A stretch of DNA of 47,613 nt from Acidihalobacter sp. (GCA_027013225.1 JALUXU010000047.1:1-47613); one strand, 5' to 3'. Positions 17,363 to 26,544 are shown, counted from the stretch's first letter. Made by a program: numbers and translations. The notes: generated by a model from the sequence alone, not told the origin.

Positions 17363-17932
17363 TCAGTGCAGGCCGGGCGCCTCGTTTCGGATCAGGGTCG
17401 CCTCCTTGCCCTCGAGCAAGGCACGATGGGCGCTGCGGCTGCCCGCGTGGCTCCAAAGCATCCACTGCTCCAGAGGCGACAGCGCCTCCAGGGCGGCGCC
17501 GCCGCGCAAAGCATGCAAGACATCCATGAGGGCGACGAAACCCAGCGCCAGATCCCGGTACAATGCCGCCAGCGACCGTTTCAGGCGCGCCGCCAGCTCG
17601 CCGTAGGCGGTGCGTCCCAGATCGACGAAATAGGTCGGCGTCACCCGGCGGCGCGCCGCCATCCCCGGAAACAGGCCGGCCAGCAGCAGGCACTGATCGC
17701 CCACGTCCCGCAGCCGCTCGTCGCGCAAGCGGCCGCCAAGTTGCAATCCTTCCAGATATTCCTTCGCCATCAGGGTGCGCAGCAGTTCTGGGCGGCGGCT
17801 GAAACGCAGCAGCAAAAATAGAAGATAGGCTTTAAGCGACTCGTCCACACGCTGGCCGGACTCTCTGCAGGCGGCCTCGATGGCGCTTTGCCACAGAGCC
17901 TCGCTGGTGGATTCAACAATCAAGCCGTTCAT
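17363..17932 (-). CDS. Unrecognised helical protein
   Basis: A 189-residue protein I cannot assign. It is rich in Leu, Arg and Ala, with long helical stretches (for example SLKAYLLFLLLRFSRRPELLRTL near 30-55) and no cysteine pair, P-loop or clear signal peptide. The ATG at 17932 is chosen over an upstream ATG at 17968 because the extra N-terminus is Arg/Cys-rich and unlike a protein start. It is convergent with comM (20 bases between stops) and stands alone. Codon use is like its neighbours, which supports a real gene. Confidence 0.6.
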   Translation of the reverse strand: MNGLIVESTSEALWQSAIEAACRESGQRVDESLKAYLLFLLLRFSRRPELLRTLMAKEYLEGLQLGGRLRDERLRDVGDQCLLLAGLFPGMAARRRVTPTYFVDLGRTAYGELAARLKRSLAALYRDLALGFVALMDVLHALRGGAALEALSPLEQWMLWSHAGSRSAHRALLEGKEATLIRNEAPGLH

Positions 17933-18189
17933 CCGATCGCCTCTTCGTGCACATGCCCGAAAAAACAATTAGCACAAATCGTGCCGGACGAAAATCCCGG
18001 CCGGGCGCGCCTTGCAATCAGGTGTATTGTCGCGTCATCTTAATCTGTATTTTGTTGAAAAGCGTAGATGCAGTGCTCGAAAACGGCGGCCAGGTGGCCC
18101 CGGGGTGTAATGGCGCGGCACTGGGCAAGGCCAGGAAGCGGGCGTAACATGCCGCCTTTCCATCAACGACTCGTGTACAAAGGCACGGC

Positions 18190-19143
18190 ATGTCCGACAT
18201 GAACCGCCGCAGCGGCCTCGCCTTTGCCCTGCTCGCCTACGGGCTGTGGGGCGTGTTCCCGCTGTATTTCATGCAGATGGCGTACGCCTCCGCGGTAGAG
18301 ATCGTGGCCAACCGCATCGTGTGGTCTATGCTGCTGTGCGTCGCGATCCTGGCCATGACCCGGCATCTGGGCGATTTGCGCCGCATCGCCTGCGACGCCC
18401 ATCAGCGCCGTTACCTGCTCGCCGCCGCCGCGCTGATCAGCCTGAACTGGACCGCCTACGTGTATGCGGCCAACAACGGCCAGATATTGCAAGCCTCGCT
18501 GGGTTATTTCATCAATCCGCTGGTGACCGTGGTGCTGGCGGTGCTGATCCTGCACGAGCGCCTGCGCCTGTGGCAATGGCTGGCCATCGCGCTGGCGCTG
18601 ATCGGTGTGGTGACCCTGAGCATCGCCTACGGGCATCCGCCCTGGATCGCCCTGGTGCTCGCATTCAGCTTCGGACTGTATGGGTTGACCAAAAACTTCG
18701 CGGGCAGACGCACCGGAGCGGTGCAGAGCCTGGCCGTGGAAACTTTGCTGCTGTCGCCCTTCGCGCTGGGGGTGCTGGCCTGGCTGGCCGCGCGCGGCGA
18801 GATACACTATGCCACCCACGGCTGGGTTTCGTTTGTGTGGCTCATGTCCACTGGCATCGCCACCACCTTGCCGCTCGGCAGCTTCGCCGCCGCCGCGCGG
18901 CGGTTGCCGCTGAGCGCACTGGGCATGCTGCAATACCTCACGCCCAGCCTGCAGTTCGTCGTGGGCGCGGTGATCGCGCATGAAACCATGACACCTCTGA
19001 GCTGGATCGGTTTCACGCTGATCTGGCTGGCACTGGCCCTGTTCAGCGTGGATGCCATGCGCGCCGCCCGCCGCAGCCGCCGCGCCAAGCGGCAGGAAGC
19101 CGAGCGCGAGGCCCTACAGGCACAGTCTCAGGAAGTGCATTGA
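18190..19143 (+). CDS. rarD: RarD-type EamA permease
   Basis: A 317-residue inner-membrane transporter of the EamA (drug/metabolite) superfamily, RarD subgroup. Ten hydrophobic segments are seen. Landmarks are GLWGVFPLYF near the N-terminus, NRIVWSMLL, LISLNWTAYVYAANNG, ASLGYFINPLV and LGMLQYLTPSLQF, all typical of RarD. The C-terminal tail of about 35 residues is charged and extends past the family core. Substrate unknown. The end overlaps the stop of the convergent LysR gene by 16 bases. Confidence 0.9.
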   Translation: MSDMNRRSGLAFALLAYGLWGVFPLYFMQMAYASAVEIVANRIVWSMLLCVAILAMTRHLGDLRRIACDAHQRRYLLAAAALISLNWTAYVYAANNGQILQASLGYFINPLVTVVLAVLILHERLRLWQWLAIALALIGVVTLSIAYGHPPWIALVLAFSFGLYGLTKNFAGRRTGAVQSLAVETLLLSPFALGVLAWLAARGEIHYATHGWVSFVWLMSTGIATTLPLGSFAAAARRLPLSALGMLQYLTPSLQFVVGAVIAHETMTPLSWIGFTLIWLALALFSVDAMRAARRSRRAKRQEAEREALQAQSQEVH

Positions 19144-19862
19144 AGCCGGCACAAAGCCCGCCAGGCACGGGCGGCCGGAGACAAGGCGGCGTCGCGGCGC
19201 CAGATCAAGTCGAGGTGCCAGCGCATTGCGGCCTCCTCTAGCGGCCGCACCCGCACCGCATCCTGCCTGTGCCGCAGCGCGATCATCCGCGGCAGGAAGG
19301 CTACGCCCATCCCGGCTGCCACCAAGGCCACTATGAATTCGATCTGGCTACTGCGGCTGACGACCCTGGACTCCACGCCGCGCCGCGCCAGGCCTTGGAG
19401 GATCACAGGATTGAGGGCGAATCCCTCGGCGAACAGGATCAGCGGCTCATCGCGCAAGATCTCCTCCAGCCGCCGGCTGCCATGTTCGAGCAGGTGTATC
19501 TCCACGCCGGGATAAAGACGCCGGTAACGGGCGAAACAGTCGGCGAACACTTCGCTGGTGCCCACGGGAGGCGAGCTTAAGCGCAATACACCGCGTTGCA
19601 GCCCCTGCGATGCCTTCAGTACCTGTAGCAGACCGTCACATTCGCGCAGCATGGCCTGTGCGCGGCGATACACGATTTCCCCCGCCTCGGTACGCAGCAC
19701 GCGCCGTCCGACGCGATCCAGCAAGCGCACGCCCAGCTCGTCTTCCAGCTGCCGCACCGCCTTGCTGAAGGCGGATTGGGTGGCGTAGAGCTTGCGTGAC
19801 GCTGCCGAGAATCCCCCCTGTCGGACGACTTCCACGAAAGCCCGCAGCGTTTTCAGTTCCAT
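19128..19862 (-). CDS. LysR-family regulator with an apparent internal deletion
   Basis: A 244-residue LysR protein, short for a family usually near 300. The HTH (residues 1-62, with QSAFSKAVRQLEDELGVRLLDR) and the start of the effector domain (LEEILR near 140) are normal. The text then jumps directly to DEPLILFAEGFALNP, a motif that in full-length relatives lies about 45-50 residues later, so the first half of the second effector subdomain is missing, in frame. The rest (SSQIEFIVALVAAGMGVAFLPR) is intact. The neighbours on the other side are lrgA and lrgB homologs, so it is likely the CidR-type regulator of that pair. With the effector fold damaged, normal regulation is doubtful. Confidence 0.75.
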   Translation of the reverse strand: MELKTLRAFVEVVRQGGFSAASRKLYATQSAFSKAVRQLEDELGVRLLDRVGRRVLRTEAGEIVYRRAQAMLRECDGLLQVLKASQGLQRGVLRLSSPPVGTSEVFADCFARYRRLYPGVEIHLLEHGSRRLEEILRDEPLILFAEGFALNPVILQGLARRGVESRVVSRSSQIEFIVALVAAGMGVAFLPRMIALRHRQDAVRVRPLEEAAMRWHLDLIWRRDAALSPAARAWRALCRLQCTS

Positions 19863-19886
19863 CTCAATAAGTCCAATCTGGAATAG

Positions 19887-20132
19887 GAACAAGTCGAAGC
19901 TCCTACCGACCTGGAACGGGGTGCCCAGTGGCTTCTGGATCGGCTGATGCTGTTCTTCGTGCCCGCCGTGGTCGGCATCATCGCCTATCCGCAGTTGTTC
20001 GGCCTGCTCGGCTTGAAGATCCTGCTGATCATCGTGCTGGGCACCATCAGCGTGATGGGCGCCACCGCGTTTGGCGTCGAACTCGTTTATCGACTGAGAA
20101 CCCGCCATGCCTCCCGCCGGCATTCCTGCTGA
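19887..20132 (+). pseudogene. CidA/LrgA remnant, N-terminus missing
   Basis: The open frame encodes the C-terminal two helices of a CidA/LrgA holin-like protein: LERGAQWLLDRLMLFFVPA, then VVGIIAYPQLFG and a last hydrophobic segment ILLIIVLGTISVMGATAFGVE. The expected first 40 or so residues, with two helices and the PGPVLGM motif, are absent; the frame is closed by a TAG at 19884-19886, and the LysR start is only 25 bases away, leaving no room for a promoter. The only in-frame ATG (19947) would give a 61-residue fragment. I call it a 5'-truncated gene. Confidence 0.65.
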
Positions 20133-20676
20133 GGCCGTAAGCTTCGCTCAGACGGTCTTCTGGTCGGCGACCACGCTCGGCAGTTATCTGTTCGCCCGCC
20201 GGCTGTACCGCCGCTGGCCGCGCCCATGGCTGAACCCGGTGGCTCTCGCCCCCGCCCTGTTGATTCTCGCCCTGCATGCGAGCTATGCCCGGTATCTGGC
20301 AGGCGCGGGCTGGCTGCTGGCCGGCGCTCTGGGCCTGAATGAGCAATTGCGGCTGAGCCTGCTGGCACGTTCCATCAGCACCCCGTTCGCCATCACCGTA
20401 GCGCAGGAAATCGGTGGCCGCGCCAATCTCACCGCAGTGTTCGTGATCCTGACCGGCCTGGTGGGCGCCACCCTGGGCGAATACCGGCTCACCCGCGTGC
20501 CTTTGCAGTCCGACCTGGCGCGCGGCTCACAGCGCGGCATGGGGGCACATGCGCTGGGCACGGCCAAAGGGCTGGAGATCGACCGCGAGCTGGGCGCCAT
20601 CGCCGGTCTGGTCATGGTGCTCGCGGGCGTGGTGAACGTGTTGGCGGCACCCCTGCTGGCCTGGCTCCTGCGCTGA
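20107..20676 (+). CDS. LrgB/CidB-family membrane protein, internally shortened
   Basis: A 189-residue protein of the LrgB family (usually about 230), which acts with LrgA/CidA in murein hydrolase control and organic-acid transport. The N-terminal part is normal up to SYARYLAGAG. The central segment (normally about 65 residues, with an ATVALAxPLY motif) is reduced to about 19. The C-terminal half is normal: SISTPFAITVAQEIGG, ILTGLVGATLGE and HALGTAKGLEID. The deletion keeps the frame. The start overlaps the lrgA remnant by 26 bases. Whether the protein still works is doubtful. Confidence 0.7.
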   Translation: MPPAGIPAEAVSFAQTVFWSATTLGSYLFARRLYRRWPRPWLNPVALAPALLILALHASYARYLAGAGWLLAGALGLNEQLRLSLLARSISTPFAITVAQEIGGRANLTAVFVILTGLVGATLGEYRLTRVPLQSDLARGSQRGMGAHALGTAKGLEIDRELGAIAGLVMVLAGVVNVLAAPLLAWLLR

Positions 20677-20689
20677 GCCTGCGGCTGGT

Positions 20690-21616
20690 TTACTCCATCA
20701 ACGCCGACAGATGCATGGCCACGCTGCGGCCCAGCGCCGGCAGAGCATAACCGCCTTCCAGCACCGACACCAGCCGCCCTTCGCAACAGCGGTCGGCCAG
20801 AGCGGCAAGGCGGCGAGTGATCCAGCCATAATCGGCATCGTCCAGATAGAAGCGGGAGATGGCGTCTTCGCGATGCCCGTCGAAGCCAGCCGAGACCAGC
20901 AGCAACTGCGGCTCGAAGTCGGCCATGGCGGACAGCAGCTCGGCCTCGAAACGCTGCCGATAACGTGCACCGCGGGTGCCCGGCGGCAAGGGCAGCCAGC
21001 GCGCATTCGCCGGGGCCGACAAGCTCGGTTCGCTCGCCGGCCACAAGCCCTGCTCGAAGGCGCTGACCATGAACACCTGCGGCCGGTCGAGGAAGATGGC
21101 CTCGGTACCATTGCCGTGATGCACGTCGAAATCGCAGATGGCGACGCGCTCGAAACCATATTCGGCCAGAGCATGGGCCGCGCCGACGGCAACGTTGTTG
21201 TAAAGGCAAAAGCCCATGGCGCGCGCGGACGAAGCATGATGGCCGGGCGGCCGCACGGCGCAGAAAGCGCGCCGCAACGCCCCTTGGCACACCGCGTCCA
21301 CCGCCGCGACCACGGCCCCGGCGGCGTGACGCGCCGCCTCCAGGCTGTGCGGGGCGAGTGCGGTATCGGCATCCAGCCAGCACAGATCCTCGCAGTCCGC
21401 CGTCTTGCGTTCCAGCGCGTCGAGATAGTGCGGTGCATGTACCCGCTCCAGCTGCGCACGGGTGGCCGCGGGGGCGGTTCGGTGGATCAGCCACGGTTCG
21501 ATGCCGGCGGCGATCAACTGGTCATCGATAGCCGAGAGACGCGCGGCGCGTTCCGGGTGATCCGGGCCGGTTTCATGCAGGCGGCAGGCAGGATGCGAAA
21601 AATACAGTACCGGCAT
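20690..21616 (-). CDS. Histone deacetylase-family (class II-like) hydrolase
   Basis: A 308-residue zinc hydrolase of the arginase/deacetylase superfamily. Seen: HPERAARL near the N-terminus, RPPGHHA (active-site His pair), GFCLYNNVAVGA, DFDVHHGNGT (zinc ligands Asp and His) and SAGFDGH with a following Asp, then EGGYAL near the C-terminus. All catalytic residues are present. ATG 21616 (MPVLYFSHP) is the usual family start. It begins 4 bases after the pta stop, so the two are probably one operon. The substrate could be acetyl-lysine, acetylpolyamine or another acetylated amine; the family alone does not tell. Confidence 0.88.
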   Translation of the reverse strand: MPVLYFSHPACRLHETGPDHPERAARLSAIDDQLIAAGIEPWLIHRTAPAATRAQLERVHAPHYLDALERKTADCEDLCWLDADTALAPHSLEAARHAAGAVVAAVDAVCQGALRRAFCAVRPPGHHASSARAMGFCLYNNVAVGAAHALAEYGFERVAICDFDVHHGNGTEAIFLDRPQVFMVSAFEQGLWPASEPSLSAPANARWLPLPPGTRGARYRQRFEAELLSAMADFEPQLLLVSAGFDGHREDAISRFYLDDADYGWITRRLAALADRCCEGRLVSVLEGGYALPALGRSVAMHLSALME

Positions 21617-21620
21617 GGTT

Positions 21621-23699
21621 TCAGTCCTGGGCCTGGATGGCGGTAATGACCACGGTGTTGACAACGTCCGGCACTTCGCAACCGCGGCTCAAGTCGTTGA
21701 CCGGCTTGTTCAAACCCTGCAGGATCGGCCCGATGGCGCTGGCATGGGCCGATCGCTGCACAGCTTTGTAGGTGTTGTTGCCAGTGTTGAGATCGGGAAA
21801 GATGAACACCGTGGCCCGGCCCGCCACTTCGCTGGTCGGCATCTTGGCGCGGGCCACGACCGGATCCGCGGCCGCATCGTATTGCAGCGGCCCTTCGATC
21901 TTCAGATCCGGACGCAGGGCGCGCGCGATGCGCGCCGCTTCGCGCACCCGCTCCACATCCGAACCCTTGCCGGACTCGCCGGTGGAATACGACAGTAGGG
22001 CAGTCAATGGCTCGATGCCAAAGCGCCGCGCCGTGTCGGATGAATCTATGGCGATGTGGGCAAGCTGCTCCGCGGTGGGGTCGGGATTGACCGCGCAGTC
22101 GCCGTACACCAGCACACGGTCTTCCAGACACATGAAAAACACGCTGGACACAAGCGTTGTGCCGGGACGGGTCTTGATGATTTCGAAGGCGGGACGAATG
22201 GTGTGTTGGGTGGTGTGCGCGGCGCCGGACACCATGCCGTCGGCATAGCCGTGATGCACCATCAAGGTGCCGAAATAGCTCGGGTCATGGACCGTATCGG
22301 CCGCTATCTCGGGGGTGATGCCCTTGTGCTTGCGAAGTTGATAATAGGTTTCGGCGAATTGAGTCAACCAAGAGGATTGCTCCGGATCGACGATATGCAC
22401 GCCACGAAGCTGCAGCCCCAGCTGACGCTGTTTCTGGCGAACCTGCTCCTCATTGCCGAGCAAGGTCAATTCAGCCACATCGCGCAGACTGATGATTTCA
22501 GCCGCGCGCAGGATGCGTTCATCGTCACTCTCGGGCAAGACGATATGTTTACGCTGGGACTTGGCGCGCTGAATCAATTCATACTGGAACATCAGCGGCG
22601 TTTTACGCTGGCCGGGGGAGCGCGCCAATCGCTTCGACAAGTCGGCCATATCCACAGCGGATTCGAAGGTGCCGAGCACCAGAGCGATCTTGCCTTCATC
22701 GCCAGGCAAAATACGACTTTTGACCTCAGTGACCTTCATCGCAGTAACGAACGTGTCCAAGGGTGACAATACAATGGGGACCCGTGAGACACTCAAGCCA
22801 TTGATGATCTTGAGCACCGATTCTGCCGGCCGATCGCCACCAGTCAGCAGCAAGCCGGCAATGCTTGGGGTGTCCTTTGCCGCATGCAAGACCAGTGAAG
22901 CGAGCACGATGTCGGAACGGCTGCCGGGGGTGATCACCAGCGTGCCATCTTTATCTACATGTCGTAGAAACTCATCGACCGGCATGGCCGCAACCTTAAA
23001 ATCCTCGACTGTATTATTGAGCGAAGCCTCGTCGCCAGTGAATGTCTCGAAACGATACGTCCTCGCAATTTCACCGACGGTCGGTTTGGCCAGTCGGGAT
23101 CGTTCCGGGAACACATAACAAGGGAATTTCGCCGAGCTCAGCGCCTTGCGGACGCTGTCAACCGCATCCGTCGCCACCCGATTGACGAACATCGCTGCCA
23201 CATCGGCATGCCGGGCTTCGAGATACTCTTCGAGCAACAAAACGGATTCCGCCATCGCCGTCGGTGTCCCCGCGCGCCCCTTAACTACGGGCAGCAAGCG
23301 GCAAGCAAGATTATTGGCAAGCTCCACGTTGAAGTCGAGCCCAAAAGGGGCGGCTTCATCAGAGTAATCGGTACCTACGCAAACAACGATATCATGGCTT
23401 TGTCGAAGTCCATTGAATTTTTCGACGATTATCTCCAGCAATTCATCGTGCTGATGATGCGCGATCCGGTAAGCCGCCTGTTCCTGGGTGACTCCATACA
23501 TGCTTTCGGGAGACGACTTGAGCTGATATCGTTCCCTAATGAGCGCGGTAAGCGGATCAGCAGACGCGTCATGCCGGATGATCGGGCGAAAAAAGCCGAT
23601 CCTCGGTATGCTCGCAGTCAGCGTCTCCATTATGCCGAGGCTGACCAGTGACTTGCCGCCGCCGGCTTCGGCACCGATGATATAAAGACTGTGATACAT
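21621..23699 (-). CDS. pta: Phosphate acetyltransferase, long form
   Basis: A 692-residue enzyme that interconverts acetyl-CoA and acetyl phosphate. The N-terminal part is a BioD-like P-loop domain (GAEAGGGKSLVSLG near residue 8) and a central DRTGG domain. The C-terminal catalytic part (about 370-690) has VLPESDDERILRAAEII, DGMVSGAAHTT, VYGDCAVNPDP, LSYSTGESGKG, VEGPLQYDAA-like EGPLQYDAA and IFPDLNTGNNTYKAVQR. ATG 23699 is chosen because MYHSLYIIGAEAG is the conserved opening; a longer frame upstream has no family match. ackA is not in the window. The deacetylase gene follows 4 bases later. Confidence 0.94.
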   Translation of the reverse strand: MYHSLYIIGAEAGGGKSLVSLGIMETLTASIPRIGFFRPIIRHDASADPLTALIRERYQLKSSPESMYGVTQEQAAYRIAHHQHDELLEIIVEKFNGLRQSHDIVVCVGTDYSDEAAPFGLDFNVELANNLACRLLPVVKGRAGTPTAMAESVLLLEEYLEARHADVAAMFVNRVATDAVDSVRKALSSAKFPCYVFPERSRLAKPTVGEIARTYRFETFTGDEASLNNTVEDFKVAAMPVDEFLRHVDKDGTLVITPGSRSDIVLASLVLHAAKDTPSIAGLLLTGGDRPAESVLKIINGLSVSRVPIVLSPLDTFVTAMKVTEVKSRILPGDEGKIALVLGTFESAVDMADLSKRLARSPGQRKTPLMFQYELIQRAKSQRKHIVLPESDDERILRAAEIISLRDVAELTLLGNEEQVRQKQRQLGLQLRGVHIVDPEQSSWLTQFAETYYQLRKHKGITPEIAADTVHDPSYFGTLMVHHGYADGMVSGAAHTTQHTIRPAFEIIKTRPGTTLVSSVFFMCLEDRVLVYGDCAVNPDPTAEQLAHIAIDSSDTARRFGIEPLTALLSYSTGESGKGSDVERVREAARIARALRPDLKIEGPLQYDAAADPVVARAKMPTSEVAGRATVFIFPDLNTGNNTYKAVQRSAHASAIGPILQGLNKPVNDLSRGCEVPDVVNTVVITAIQAQD

Positions 23700-23869
23700 G
23701 GCTGATTCTCTTGGGCCGCAGAGACCCCTCATGTTCCAGGCTTGTACGCTAGAAAACAAGCCGAAATTCCATTCATCGCCGCCGAACCTCATCAAATGCG
23801 ATTAAAACGCTCTCGGGCGAGTGCAGGTAAGCGTCAATCCAGCAGGCGCTTCGGAGTATCATAACCTCC

Positions 23870-25165
23870 ATGAAGCAGATGAATCCTCCCCGTTCTCCAC
23901 GCCGTCATATCGCACTTTTGCGAGAATTTTTTAGTGCGCGCATGATCGTGGCCGCGCTGATGGGTTTTTCCTCAGGATTGCCGCTTCTTATCACGCTCAC
24001 GCTTTTACAGGCATGGCTGACAGAAAACGGTTTGTCGCTTGATGCGATCGGATTGTTTGCCTTGATCACCCTCCCTTATTCTTTTGAATTCATCGCCGGC
24101 CCCTTCGTGGATCGTTATACCCCGCCGTGGCTAGGACGGCGGAGAGGCTGGCTCCTGGCCATCCAGCTGGCGCTCGCCGGCGCCATTGCCAGCCTCGGCC
24201 TGACCGACCCCAAAGGCGATCTTACCCTGGTAGCCGTCGTCGCTTTGTTGGTCGCGTTGTTTTCCGCAATTCAGGACACGGTGATCAATGCGTATCGCCG
24301 TGAGTCCCTGACCGATGAGGAACAAGGTCTTGGAGCCTCTATGTACATCTGGGGTTATCGGATCGGCATGCTGGTAGCCGGCGGGGGAGGGCTGATTCTG
24401 GCTCAATACTTGAGTTTTCGCGCCACTTTCCTGATTCTTGGATTGTGCATGTTGCCGGGCATTTTGACTACCTTGCTCGCTCCTGAGCCGAAGATGCAAG
24501 CCGCCGCGCCCCCCGCCAGTTTGCAAGAGGCCGTGGTCGGCCCCTTCATGGAATTTTTCAACCGCCGCCAGAATGCCGTTCTGATCCTCTTGTTCATCGT
24601 GCTTTACAAGCTCGGCGATACTCTCGCCTCGACCATGACCACGCCTTTTTATTTGCAACTCGGCTTTACCACTGCTGAGATCGGCACGGTAGTGAAACTG
24701 TTCGGCTTCTGGGCGGTAGTGCTGGGCGGACTGCTTGGGGGCGCCGCGATTTTGCGACTGGGCCAGTACCGTGCGCTGTGGTGGTTTGGGCTATTACAAG
24801 CGCTCTCCACAGCCGGATTCGCCTGGTTGGTTCACACCGGCCCCTCACTGGCCTGGCTGGCGGTAGTCATCGCCGCAGAAAATTTCACCGGCGGTATGGG
24901 TACTGCGGCTTTCGTTGGTTTCATGGCCAATCTCACCAACCGTGAGTTCACCGCGACCCAATATGCCCTACTCGCCAGTCTGATGAGCGTGCCGCGCACT
25001 CTGCTGGCCTCCAGCACCGGCTTCATGGCCACGGATCTTGGCTGGAGCCGGTTTTTCATCGTCTGCACACTGCTCGCCCTGCCGGGCTTGTTGCTGCTCA
25101 CCCGCTTCCGTCCCTGGCTCGAGCAAAACGATGCCGCGCCTGCTGCAAAGACGATTGAGGAATGA
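23870..25165 (+). CDS. ampG: AmpG-like muropeptide permease
   Basis: A 431-residue MFS-type transporter of the AmpG/PAT group, which imports GlcNAc-anhydroMurNAc peptides from the periplasm during peptidoglycan recycling. About 12 helices are predicted. Seen: MGFSSGLPLLIT near residue 35, FALITLPYSFEFIAGPFVDRY, LGRRRGWLL (the cytoplasmic loop after helix two), and GTAAFVGFMANLTNREFTATQYALLAS in the second half, all AmpG-like. The gene ends in an ATGA overlap with the next channel gene. Confidence 0.9.
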   Translation: MKQMNPPRSPRRHIALLREFFSARMIVAALMGFSSGLPLLITLTLLQAWLTENGLSLDAIGLFALITLPYSFEFIAGPFVDRYTPPWLGRRRGWLLAIQLALAGAIASLGLTDPKGDLTLVAVVALLVALFSAIQDTVINAYRRESLTDEEQGLGASMYIWGYRIGMLVAGGGGLILAQYLSFRATFLILGLCMLPGILTTLLAPEPKMQAAAPPASLQEAVVGPFMEFFNRRQNAVLILLFIVLYKLGDTLASTMTTPFYLQLGFTTAEIGTVVKLFGFWAVVLGGLLGGAAILRLGQYRALWWFGLLQALSTAGFAWLVHTGPSLAWLAVVIAAENFTGGMGTAAFVGFMANLTNREFTATQYALLASLMSVPRTLLASSTGFMATDLGWSRFFIVCTLLALPGLLLLTRFRPWLEQNDAAPAAKTIEE

Positions 25166-26430
25166 ATCCCGATTTTTTATTGACCCCCATCCTGGAACTC
25201 CCTCCTGAGCGCTGGTGGCAACTGACCGCTATCGCCATCGCCTTGCTGATCGGCGGAGCGGCACACCGTTGGGTTGTCCGGCGAGTGGAACGTTACCTCG
25301 TGGACGCCAAAACAAGGAGCCCAAAACGAGCGGCCTTGCGTGGCCTGGAACGGTTGACTTTTCCGTTGACCGCCCTGGCCATCGCCTTGCTGGAACGCGT
25401 CGGATTCATACTCGCCCACCTACCGACTGACTGGCTGGCGACACTTACCCCTCTGCTGCTCTCACTGGCAGGCATCCGTCTTGCGGTTTATTTTCTGCGC
25501 TTCGCTCTCAAACCCGGCCCCGCTCTGCGCGTGTGGGAACAACTTCTAAGTCTCGGAGCATGGACTTTCGTCGCCCTGTATCTGCTCGGCTGGCTGACGC
25601 CTCTGTGGCACGCGCTGGATCATGTAATCCTGATCCCCGGAAAATCACCGGTCACCCTGTTCACCGTAGTCAAAGCCGGCCTTTCATTGGGCGCGATGCT
25701 GCTGATCACCTGGTGGTTGGGCGCGGCGCTGGAACGGCGCATCATGCAGGTGGGCGGGGTCAGCGCCAGCGTGCGGGTAGGCGTCGCCAAGGTGGTCAAG
25801 TTCCTGCTCATCACCCTAGGCGTGTTGCTAGGCCTCAATGCGGTGGGCATTGATCTAACGGCTTTCGCCGTCTTCGGCGGCGCGCTCGGCGTAGGCTTGG
25901 GCCTCGGCCTGCAGCGTATCGCCAGCAATCTGGTCAGCGGATTCATCCTGTTGTTCGACCGTTCGATCCGCCCCGGCGATGTGATCAGCCTGGCCGACCG
26001 CTTTGGATGGGTGCAGGAACTGCGCGCTCGATATATCGTGGTACGCGATCGCGATGGCGTCGAAACCCTGATCCCGAACGAAAACCTGGTTACCTCCGAA
26101 GTCGTCAACTGGAGCTACAGCGACCGCCACATCCGCCTCAAGACACCGGTGATGATCAGTTACCGCGATGATCCAGAACTCGCTCTCGCCCTTCTGGAGC
26201 AAGTCGGCCGCGAGCATCCGCGCGTGCTCGCCGAACCACCGCCGGTAGCCCGCTTACTGGGCTTAGAGGACAATGGCATGCGTATTGAACTGCGCGCATG
26301 GATAAATGATCCGCAAAATGGCGTGAACAATATCCGTTCCGAACTCAATCTTGCCATCTGGCGCGCCTTCAAGGCGCATAACATCACAATTCCTTATCCG
26401 CAACGCGACGTGCATATTTATAGATCATAA
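25162..26430 (+). CDS. MscS-family mechanosensitive channel
   Basis: A 422-residue membrane protein of the small-conductance channel family. The N-terminal half has about five hydrophobic segments. The pore helix is GGALGVGLGLGLQRIASNLVSGFILLFD (gly/ala-packed as in MscS), followed by the beta domain DRSIRPGDVISL, DGVETLIPNENL and VVNWS. The C-terminal alpha/beta domain runs to IPYPQRDVHIY. It opens under membrane tension to release solutes. The start overlaps the ampG stop (ATGA), so both are co-translated; a role in handling periplasmic or osmotic stress is only an inference. Confidence 0.92.
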   Translation: MNPDFLLTPILELPPERWWQLTAIAIALLIGGAAHRWVVRRVERYLVDAKTRSPKRAALRGLERLTFPLTALAIALLERVGFILAHLPTDWLATLTPLLLSLAGIRLAVYFLRFALKPGPALRVWEQLLSLGAWTFVALYLLGWLTPLWHALDHVILIPGKSPVTLFTVVKAGLSLGAMLLITWWLGAALERRIMQVGGVSASVRVGVAKVVKFLLITLGVLLGLNAVGIDLTAFAVFGGALGVGLGLGLQRIASNLVSGFILLFDRSIRPGDVISLADRFGWVQELRARYIVVRDRDGVETLIPNENLVTSEVVNWSYSDRHIRLKTPVMISYRDDPELALALLEQVGREHPRVLAEPPPVARLLGLEDNGMRIELRAWINDPQNGVNNIRSELNLAIWRAFKAHNITIPYPQRDVHIYRS

Positions 26431-26515
26431 GCCCGCGCCTCTTTTTTACCGGCAAGGCGATTTATTTTTATCGTTCGAGCAAGGATCGCTCACGCCTCAG
26501 TTACAAAAACCCCTA

Positions 26516-26544
26516 TTGACACAGATCGCTCACAGACCGAGAAT
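26516..26544 (+). promoter_or_regulatory. Sigma-70 promoter of rpsT
   Basis: TTGACA at 26516-26521 and GAGAAT at 26539-26544 with 17-base spacing, 42 bases before the TTG start. The -35 is perfect and the -10 matches four of six positions. Confidence 0.6.
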
